From: Oscillospiraceae bacterium
GTDB taxonomy: Bacteria > Bacillota > Clostridia > Oscillospirales > Oscillospiraceae
Assembly: GCA_024404735.1 (NCBI GenBank)
Contig: JAKSPP010000013.1
Location: 1 to 20,039, forward strand
Length of the DNA stretch: 20,039 nucleotides
Direction: 5' to 3'
Positions 14,030 through 20,039 of the stretch are shown here, in pieces. Position 1 is the first letter of the stretch. Each line of letters begins with the position of its first letter. The notes under the pieces are model-generated. The model saw only the letters and a list, made by a program, of their open reading frames with translations, did no database searches and had not been told where the DNA came from. A program made the translations under genes and the position numbers.

Positions 14030-16624
14030 TCAGGCTTCGGCAAGTGCCTTTAATTCATAAATTAGCTTCATGGCGTCAAGGGGAGTGAGGTTATTGGGGT
14101 CAACGGCACGAAGCTCCCTTCTTATGCTGTCATTTCCGATTTCAAGAAGACTTATCTGTCCGTCATCCTCATTCTTCTCAATGTGCGGAGCGGCTGAGGA
14201 GGCTTCAAGCTCCTTCAGGAACTGCCCGGCCTTTGATACGACAATATCCGGAAGCCCCGCAAGCTTTGCGACCTCAACGCCGTAGCTGTGGTCGGCAGCG
14301 CCCCTTATAATCTTGCGCAGGAAAATAAGCCTTCCCGCCTGCTTCTTTGCGGTTATGTTGTAATTGCAGACACCGGGAAGAGTCCCCTCAAGGGCTGAGA
14401 GCTCATGATAGTGTGTGGCAAACATGGTTTTGGCCCCCAACTTTTTTCTGTCTGCGCAGTACTCCAGAATTGCCCTTGCAATGGCCATTCCGTCATAGGT
14501 GCTTGTTCCTCTGCCTATCTCGTCAAGGATAATGAGGCTGCGCCTTGTTGCGTGGCGGAGAATCTCCGCGGCCTCCGTCATCTCGACCATAAAGGTGCTC
14601 TGACCCGTGGCTATGTCATCGGAAGCCCCTATGCGGGTGAAGACCCTGTCAACGGCGCCTATGACGGCGCTTCTTGCGGGAACGAAGGAGCCCATCTGCG
14701 CCATAAGAACAATAAGCGCGGTCTGGCGCATATAGGTGGATTTACCGGCCATATTCGGGCCCGTTATTATGGCAACTATATCCCCGGAGTCGTTGAGGTA
14801 GGTATCGTTTGGCACAAAGGCACTGTCCTCGGAGGCGGCCTCAACAACGGGATGACGGCCCGCAACGATTCTTATTTCACTGCCGAAATCCACCTCGGGC
14901 CTTACATAGTTGTTTTTTGCGGCAACCTCGGCAAGAGAAGCATAGCAGTCAAGCTCCGCAACGGTGTCGGCCGTGGCGGTTATTTCATCGTTCTTTTCGG
15001 AAACAATATTCATAATTTCCGTAAAGAGCCTGTACTCAAGGGAGGAGAGCTTATCTGCGGCAGACAGAAGGGCGTTTTCAAGCTCCTTTAATTCCGGCGT
15101 AAAATATCTCTCACTGGAAACAAGAGTCTGCTTTCTTATGTAATTATCCGGGAGAGCTACGTCTCCTGCGGAGTTGGGGACATCTATATAATAGCCGAAA
15201 ACTCTGTTGTAGGAGATTTTCAGCTCCTTTATTCCTGTTTTTTCTCTTTCGTCGGACTCCATTTTACGGACGGCATCGGCACCGTGGTCACGGAGGGAGC
15301 GAAGCTCGTCAACCTCGGCATTATAGCCTGTTTTTATTATTCCGCCCTCACGCACGGTAAGGGGGCAGTCCTCATCAATGGCTCTTCCGAGAAGCTCCGC
15401 CAGAGCTGACAGTGTATCCGTTTTTGCGATTTTCTTAAGAGCATCGCTTTTTGCATCCGAAAGGAGCTTCATAAGGGGAGGCAGAGCATCGAAATAACGG
15501 CCGAGAGCCCTTAAATCCCTTCCGTTGGCTGTTTTTGCGGAGGCCTTTGTTGACAGTCTTTTTATATCGCCTATAGCTTTAAGGCAGGATATTATCTCGC
15601 CTCTTTTCACACTGTCCTCACGAAGCTCACTGACAGCGTCAAGACGCTTTGAAATGGCAACGGGGCTGAGAAGAGGGCGGGATATCCAGGAGCGCAGAAG
15701 TCTTGCGCCCATGGGGGTTTTTGTTTTATCCAGAACCCCGAGAAGGCTTCCCTTCTTGTCACCTGTACGGGTGTTTGAAAGAAGCTCCAGACTTCGGATG
15801 GCGGAGTAGTCAAGCTCCATATATTTTTCACTGCCCATAATCTCGATTTCCTTAATATAGGCAGGGTCCTGCTTCTGAGTGAGAATTATGTAGGACAGAA
15901 GCGCCCCGGAGGCGCAGACAGCGGCCGGAGAATTAAGGCCCAGAGCCTGAGGTGAATCGGCCTTGAAATGAGAGCTCAGAGTCTCCCCGGCGGCTTTTTC
16001 CTCAAAGCTCTCGGGAAGAACGGAGCAAAGAGCCCCCAGACGCTTTGCGCAGAACTCGGGAATCTCCCTTGTCTTCTCGGCACCGGAGGACAAAATTACC
16101 TCACTGGGAGAAAAACGCGCAAGCTCGGACAGCATATGGCTTATGGCATACTTATCGAAGACGGATACGCAGAATTCGCCTGTTGAAATATCCGAGAAGG
16201 CAGCGGCACCTGCATTTTCCCCATAGAAAACTGCGGCTAAGTAGTTGCTCTTTTTCTCATCCAGCATGCTTGCCTCTGTCAGAGTTCCGGGGGTGACGAT
16301 GCGGATAACGTCCCTTGTTACGATGCCCTTTGCAAGGGCAGGGTCCTCAAGCTGCTCGCAGATGGCGATTCTGTGGCCCTTGGCTATAAGCTTCTGAATA
16401 TAGCTTTCGCAGGCGTGGTAGGGCACACCGCACATGGGCGTGCGCTCATCCTCGGGCTTGCCCCTGTCACGGGTTGTGAGAGTGAGGCCTATTTCCTCGG
16501 AAACCAGAACGGCATCCTCGTCAAACATCTCATAAAAATCCCCCAGACGGAAGAACAGCAGGCAATCGGGATACTGCTCCTTTATTTTGTTGTACTGTGC
16601 CTTCATGGGAGTTATTTCTGCCAT
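14030..16624 (-). CDS. mutS: DNA mismatch repair ATPase MutS
   Basis: 864 residues, the normal MutS length. The mismatch-binding F-x-E motif is seen in 'GDFYEMF' (Phe30-Tyr31-Glu32). The connector and lever/clamp regions follow, with 'SLLGVLDKTKTPMGARLLR' typical of the core. The ATPase has Walker A 'GPNMAGKS' (622-629), 'STFMVEM', Walker B 'LIILDE' (697-702), 'GRGTSTYDG' and the 'ATHYHEL' His motif. It recognises mispaired bases and recruits MutL; no mutL is in the window. The start at 16624 is chosen because AGGAG (16633-16637) lies 8 bases upstream; a TTG six codons earlier (16642) would overlap that site. It lies 64 bases after miaB, with a hairpin between, and ahead of murT. Confidence 0.98.
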   Translation of the reverse strand: MAEITPMKAQYNKIKEQYPDCLLFFRLGDFYEMFDEDAVLVSEEIGLTLTTRDRGKPEDERTPMCGVPYHACESYIQKLIAKGHRIAICEQLEDPALAKGIVTRDVIRIVTPGTLTEASMLDEKKSNYLAAVFYGENAGAAAFSDISTGEFCVSVFDKYAISHMLSELARFSPSEVILSSGAEKTREIPEFCAKRLGALCSVLPESFEEKAAGETLSSHFKADSPQALGLNSPAAVCASGALLSYIILTQKQDPAYIKEIEIMGSEKYMELDYSAIRSLELLSNTRTGDKKGSLLGVLDKTKTPMGARLLRSWISRPLLSPVAISKRLDAVSELREDSVKRGEIISCLKAIGDIKRLSTKASAKTANGRDLRALGRYFDALPPLMKLLSDAKSDALKKIAKTDTLSALAELLGRAIDEDCPLTVREGGIIKTGYNAEVDELRSLRDHGADAVRKMESDEREKTGIKELKISYNRVFGYYIDVPNSAGDVALPDNYIRKQTLVSSERYFTPELKELENALLSAADKLSSLEYRLFTEIMNIVSEKNDEITATADTVAELDCYASLAEVAAKNNYVRPEVDFGSEIRIVAGRHPVVEAASEDSAFVPNDTYLNDSGDIVAIITGPNMAGKSTYMRQTALIVLMAQMGSFVPARSAVIGAVDRVFTRIGASDDIATGQSTFMVEMTEAAEILRHATRRSLIILDEIGRGTSTYDGMAIARAILEYCADRKKLGAKTMFATHYHELSALEGTLPGVCNYNITAKKQAGRLIFLRKIIRGAADHSYGVEVAKLAGLPDIVVSKAGQFLKELEASSAAPHIEKNEDDGQISLLEIGNDSIRRELRAVDPNNLTPLDAMKLIYELKALAEA

Positions 16625-16640
16625 TGTTTTTTCTCCTAAC

Positions 16641-16671
16641 AAAAATCACTTGCGCCCCCGGGGAGGCGCAA
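16641..16671 (-). terminator. Possible attenuator/partial terminator between miaB and mutS
   Basis: On the minus strand the stem TTGCGCC pairs with GGCGCAA (16650-16656 with 16665-16671) around an 8-base G+C-rich loop. It is followed after 4 bases by a run of five T (16641-16645) and then the mutS ribosome binding site. The T run is short, so read-through into mutS is likely. Confidence 0.45.
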
Positions 16672-16688
16672 ATAATACTTTTTGATTA

Positions 16689-18110
16689 TTACTGCCCGCT
16701 TATTTCTCCGAACAATGCCCAGGTGGTGGAGGATGTGATTTTAACCTCCGCAAAGGAACCGACCATTTCGGGACAGCCCTTTAAGTGAACAAGCCTTCCC
16801 TCTTTGGTTCTGGAGCTTAAATTATACTCCTCGCCCTCATTAACACCGTCAACCAGAACCCTTACGGTTCTGCCCACATATTCGGCATGCTTTTCCTTTG
16901 GAATTGTGTTGGCGGCATCGGTGAGCTTATCGCAAAGAATCTGCTTTTCGGCTCTTGAAAGGGGGTCGGGCATAGCGGCGGCCTTTGTTCCCACACGGGG
17001 GGAGTAAATGAAGGTGAACATACTGTCGTATCTCACCTCGTTAACAAGAGAAAGAGTGTCCTCGAATTCCTCCGGAGTCTCCCCGGGGAAGCCCACGATA
17101 ATATCCGTCGTTATGACAAGGTCGGGCATATACTCTCTGGCAAGCCTTACCTTTTCCAGATACTCTTCTCTTGTGTAGTGTCTGTTCATTGCCTTAAGGA
17201 CACGATTGTTTCCCGCCTGAACGGGAAGGTGAATGTGATGGGCGGCCTTGGAGCACTCCGCCATGGTCTTAAAGAGCTTTTCGCCCGCATCCTTTGGATG
17301 GGAGGTCATAAATCTTATTATGAAGTCACCCTCGAGGGCGTTTATATCTTTAATAAGGTCGGCAAAATCGTAATCTATGCCCAGGTCCTTGCCGTAGCTG
17401 TTTACATTCTGCCCCAGAAGAGTTATATCGCGAGCTCCCGAGGCTATAAGTTCCTTTGCCTCCATGAGGATGTCCTCCGGCTTTCTTGAGCGCTCTCTTC
17501 CTCTTGTATAGGGAACGATACAGTAGGTGCAGAAGTTATTGCAGCCGTACATAATGGAAAGCCATGCCTTCAGCTTTGAGTCTCTTCTGCGGGGAAGATT
17601 CTCGAAAAGACTTCCGTCAAGCCTTGTAACCTCAAATACCCTCTTTCTTCCCTTTACAAGCCTCATAATAAGCTCCGGGAAGCGCCAGACCTCATCGGGG
17701 CCGAAAACAATGTCCACAATGGGATAGGACTTTTTGAGCTTCTCCTCCATATGCTCCTGACGGACCATACAGCCGCAGACGGCAATTATCTGCCCCTTCT
17801 TTGCCTTTTTGGTATGATTCAAGGCGCCCACATTGCCGAGAATGCGCATTTCGGCGTGCTCTCTCACAGCGCAGGTATTGATTACGATAATATCTGCAAG
17901 AAATTCGTCTGTTGTAAAGCCGCAGCCCATAAGGGAGAGAAAGCCTCTTATCTGCTCGGAGTCCGATTCATTCTGCTGACAGCCGTAGGTGTCAACGAAG
18001 GCAAGGGGCGCATCGGTCTCCGAACGCGCCCTTATAAGGGGGATAAGCTCCGAGCAAAGGGCAAGCTGCTCTTCTATTTTATCTTCGGAAATATAGTTTA
18101 TCTGAGACAT
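16689..18110 (-). CDS. miaB: tRNA-2-methylthio-N6-dimethylallyladenosine synthase MiaB
   Basis: 473 residues. The N-terminal UPF0004 domain has three cluster cysteines: Cys44 in 'TYGCQQNESD', Cys80 in 'INTCAVREHAE' and Cys114 in 'VCGCMVRQE'. The radical SAM site is Cys190-x3-Cys194-x2-Cys197 in 'MYGCNNFCTYCIVPYTRGRE'. 'LLGQNVNSYGKD' and 'HLPVQAGNNRVLKAMNRHYT' follow, and a C-terminal TRAM domain begins near residue 400. The 'GCQQNESDSE' and 'YCIVPYTRGRERSR' wording fits MiaB rather than RimO or MtaB. The enzyme adds a methylthio group at A37 of tRNAs that read UNN codons. It stands before mutS, an order often seen in Firmicutes. The ribosome site is weak (GGAAAAA). Confidence 0.96.
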   Translation of the reverse strand: MSQINYISEDKIEEQLALCSELIPLIRARSETDAPLAFVDTYGCQQNESDSEQIRGFLSLMGCGFTTDEFLADIIVINTCAVREHAEMRILGNVGALNHTKKAKKGQIIAVCGCMVRQEHMEEKLKKSYPIVDIVFGPDEVWRFPELIMRLVKGRKRVFEVTRLDGSLFENLPRRRDSKLKAWLSIMYGCNNFCTYCIVPYTRGRERSRKPEDILMEAKELIASGARDITLLGQNVNSYGKDLGIDYDFADLIKDINALEGDFIIRFMTSHPKDAGEKLFKTMAECSKAAHHIHLPVQAGNNRVLKAMNRHYTREEYLEKVRLAREYMPDLVITTDIIVGFPGETPEEFEDTLSLVNEVRYDSMFTFIYSPRVGTKAAAMPDPLSRAEKQILCDKLTDAANTIPKEKHAEYVGRTVRVLVDGVNEGEEYNLSSRTKEGRLVHLKGCPEMVGSFAEVKITSSTTWALFGEISGQ

Positions 18111-18157
18111 TTTTTATTTTTCCAGTCTGTAGAAATAATCGGGCCCGGGGCTGAAAA

Positions 18158-19558
18158 TCAGCCTCCGGAGGGGAGAACGGAGAAGTGCATATAGTCAAAG
18201 GACGTACCGCCGGACCAGCCGTTTCCGCCCCAGCCCCAGCCGTAATCCGAAAAGGCCTTGACAACACTGTAGCCGTACTCACCGGGCTTCTTTCCTATTG
18301 AGAATATGCTCGGACTTGTCATGCTTCCCGCAAAGGATCCGTCGGTTGCGGTACCGTCATTGTTTTTGGGCCAGTAGCCATAGCCGCAGGTTACTCTTAA
18401 GTATCCGCTCTTGGTATTGCACTCACAGTTATAAAGGGAGTTGACATCAATGGCGCAGCCCCAGGCATGGCGCATTGTGTCCGTAAAGCGTGCTCCGCCT
18501 GCTGCCCAGCCGCCGTAGATGGGGAATTTCTCCGGGTCATCGTAAATCTGCTTGAAGATGAGGTACACTTCCTCGGCAACAGCCTTGTTTACGGTTATTG
18601 CAATGGAGGAGGATTTGCGCTGGTCGGGAGAGTTTGCATCATAAAGCCAGATAGGCACCGTAACCGTCTGCATATAGGGGGCGGCATCTGCGGAGGAATA
18701 GAAATATGTCTTGTTTGCATTTCCGAAAAGCTTGATGCGGGCAGCGTCGTCAATCTTTCCGTAGGCGTTGATGTGTCCGTCTCTGAGCCATTCGGCAAAG
18801 GACTGGAAGCCTGCGGGGCGTCCGGATACGGGAGTATTTATTACCTCCTTGGGCTCCGATGCCCATTCGGGCATTTTTCTGTCATTTGACCACAGAAGTC
18901 TGTAGATAACGGCAGAGGCCTGGGCTCTTGTAAGAGTTTCGGCGCCTCTGAAGCTGGTATCCTCAAAGCCCGTTATAATACCCTTTCCGTAGGTCTGCTC
19001 TACCTTGGCGACCAGGGTCTCGGGTATGGCACTGTAGTCGGATATTTTGCTTGCCGCATCGGAGGCAATTATGGTTTTCTCCATAAGGCAGTTTGCACAG
19101 AGATTTGAAATAATAACGGCCATCTCATAGCGTGAAATCTCATTATCAAGCTCCTGTCTTCCGAAGGGGAAGATAAGCTCGGTCGAGCCTGTGCTTGATG
19201 CAAGAAGGAGGTTTTCCTCAAGAGCAATGGCGTAGTACTCTCCGGCCCAGTGGGCCTTGTATTTGTCTCTGTTAACAGTCCAGAGGCTGGCGCCTGCCAT
19301 TCTTGCGCCCTCAATACAGAGCTTCAGAAATTCGCCTCGCTTAAGATTATCCTCGGGTCCGAAGGTGCCGTCGGGGTAGCCGTTTATAACATTTATGGAT
19401 GCACACTTGCTTACATAATCGTAATACCAGGCACTCTGACTTACATCGGGAAAGACTCCGGCCGCTCTTGCACCGGGGGATACATAGCCCACAGAGCCGA
19501 TAAAAATCAGGAGAGCAAGAGCAAGGCAAAGTGGCTTTGATTTCTTAAATAATCGCAT
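18158..19558 (-). CDS. Secreted SLH-domain M15 (VanY-like) D,D-/L,D-peptidase
   Basis: 466 residues. Signal peptide 1-33 ('MRLFKKSK', hydrophobic core, 'ARAAG'). Three SLH repeats span about 36-225: 'FPDVSQSAWYYDYVS' with 'GYPDGTFGPEDNLKRGEF', 'RQELDNEISRYEMAVIISNL', and 'ITGFEDTSFRGAETLTRAQ'. The C-terminal ~145 residues match M15 zinc peptidases: His364 and Asp371 in 'RHAWGCAIDVN' (H-x6-D) and His458 in 'FDYMHFS' are the expected zinc ligands, and 'YGWGWGGNGW' is the usual pre-ligand loop. Such enzymes trim the terminal D-Ala or cleave stem peptides. A Cys-rich insertion ('LYNCECN', 'VTCGYGY') lies between the ligand blocks. AAAGGAA precedes the ATG. It ends 48 bases before miaB with no clear terminator, so read-through is possible. 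Confidence 0.9.
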   Translation of the reverse strand: MRLFKKSKPLCLALALLIFIGSVGYVSPGARAAGVFPDVSQSAWYYDYVSKCASINVINGYPDGTFGPEDNLKRGEFLKLCIEGARMAGASLWTVNRDKYKAHWAGEYYAIALEENLLLASSTGSTELIFPFGRQELDNEISRYEMAVIISNLCANCLMEKTIIASDAASKISDYSAIPETLVAKVEQTYGKGIITGFEDTSFRGAETLTRAQASAVIYRLLWSNDRKMPEWASEPKEVINTPVSGRPAGFQSFAEWLRDGHINAYGKIDDAARIKLFGNANKTYFYSSADAAPYMQTVTVPIWLYDANSPDQRKSSSIAITVNKAVAEEVYLIFKQIYDDPEKFPIYGGWAAGGARFTDTMRHAWGCAIDVNSLYNCECNTKSGYLRVTCGYGYWPKNNDGTATDGSFAGSMTSPSIFSIGKKPGEYGYSVVKAFSDYGWGWGGNGWSGGTSFDYMHFSVLPSGG

Positions 19559-19588
19559 AAGTTTTTCCTTTCATAGGTGGGAAGGAGG

Positions 19589-19606
19589 TCCGGAAAAGCT
19601 TCCGGA
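19589..19606. repeat. Perfect 7-bp inverted repeat upstream of the SLH-M15 gene
   Basis: TCCGGAA (19589-19595) and TTCCGGA (19600-19606) around AAGC. It lies in the 83-base gap between the solute-binding protein gene and the SLH-M15 gene. No T run follows on the minus strand, so it is a poor terminator; a protein-binding site or leader hairpin is equally possible. Confidence 0.4.
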
Positions 19607-19641
19607 AAGGGGTGTTTACTGCGTTTTTTGGGGGTTCGGCC

Positions 19642-20039
19642 TCAGGGGTCAAGAGTCCACTCCGGGTAGTTTCTGAAAACATCCGTCCAGACAACGTCAA
19701 CGCCCGCACAGGTTCCGCGGTGAGTCAGCACCTGACGCTTTTCAAAGCAGATGGGAACGATGGCGCCTGTGTCCATAACGTACTGTGCAGCATCCCTGAA
19801 GGCAAGCTTTCTCTCGGACTCCTGAGTCTTTTTATAGGCATCGTAAAGCTCGCCGTATCTGTTATCGAAAAGATAGAAGTAGTTAAGCCCCTTGTCGACA
19901 TCGGGAAGGCCTCTCTTGTAGGGCTTGAAGAAGGGGGAAATATCTCTGTCCGCAGGGACCATCATCTCTCCGTAGAACATATCGTATGCGCCCTTCTCAA
20001 GGCATGCGAGGAACTCATCGTAGACGAGCTCCGTTACAT
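19642..20039 (-). CDS. Family 5 (oligopeptide/nickel-type) extracellular solute-binding protein, C-terminal part
   Basis: 131 C-terminal residues of a minus-strand gene cut by the right edge; the frame stays open to the last bases. The segment 'YDEFLACLEKGAYDMFYGEM', then 'NRYGELYDAYKKTQESERK', 'AQYVMDTGAIVPICFEKRQV' and 'GVDVVWTDVFRNYPEWTL' matches the end of SBP_bac_5 domains, which bind peptides, nickel or other small ligands outside the cell for an ABC importer. Partner permease and ATPase genes would lie beyond the window or elsewhere. The ligand is unknown. There is no strong terminator before the SLH-M15 gene 83 bases downstream. Confidence 0.82.
   Translation of the reverse strand, partial: VTELVYDEFLACLEKGAYDMFYGEMMVPADRDISPFFKPYKRGLPDVDKGLNYFYLFDNRYGELYDAYKKTQESERKLAFRDAAQYVMDTGAIVPICFEKRQVLTHRGTCAGVDVVWTDVFRNYPEWTLDP

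Noticed and set aside
14405..15091. 228-codon open frame on the plus strand
   Set aside because: It is antisense to the ATPase region of mutS, with composition that mirrors the MutS codons and no start signal.
18139..18153. GGCTGA/TCAGCC hairpin at the end of the SLH-M15 gene considered as a terminator
   Set aside because: It overlaps the stop codon, has a 3-base loop and a 6-bp stem, and is not followed by a T run on the minus strand.

Overview
The window (about half G+C) looks like a chromosome segment of an anaerobic Gram-positive bacterium of the class Clostridia, probably related to the Oscillospiraceae/Ruminococcaceae. The evidence is the combination of S-layer-homology (SLH) proteins, a MurT/GatD-type gene pair, an LTA-synthase-like sulfatase-fold enzyme, a zinc-ribbon membrane protein, and good AGGAGG-type ribosome binding sites. 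This placement is inferred from gene content; no rRNA or other marker gene is present. There are no tRNAs, insertion sequences, phage genes or CRISPR arrays, and no gene-free stretch exceeds 300 bases.

Layout from left to right. (1) At 1-288 (-) is the N-terminal part of a MATE-family exporter, divergent from (2) 479-1786 (+), a secreted SLH/L,D-transpeptidase. (3) At 1934-3478 (+) is a secreted protein with a cysteine-peptidase-like domain, one InlB-type B repeat and C-terminal SLH repeats. A bidirectional terminator separates it from (4) a two-gene minus-strand operon: an SGNH hydrolase with degenerate SLH-like repeats (5682-6854) and an LTA-synthase-like phosphoglycerol transferase (3533-5695), probably translated from a TTG codon inside the end of the upstream gene. 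(5) At 7130-8941 (+) is a zinc-ribbon / one-transmembrane-helix / propeller-like protein behind a near-consensus promoter. (6) From 18110 down to 9034 on the minus strand runs a tight collinear series: miaB, mutS, murT, a gatD-like gene, an MFS transporter, an EamA transporter and a histidine phosphatase. Most junctions after mutS overlap by a few bases or are a few bases apart. (7) At 18158-19558 (-) is a secreted SLH protein with a VanY-like M15 peptidase domain, and (8) at the right edge is the C-terminal end of a family 5 solute-binding protein.

The common theme is the cell wall. Three secreted enzymes with different peptidoglycan-directed or amidase-fold domains carry SLH modules. A fourth (SGNH) has SLH-like repeats and is coupled to a wall-polymer synthase. 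MurT/GatD normally amidates D-Glu in lipid II.

The most striking observation is the GatD-like protein. Its frame, length and most family motifs are intact, but by motif alignment the catalytic cysteine position is glycine and the catalytic histidine position is arginine, while the partner MurT keeps its ATP-binding, zinc-ribbon and conserved Asp motifs. This suggests a glutaminase-dead amidotransferase subunit.
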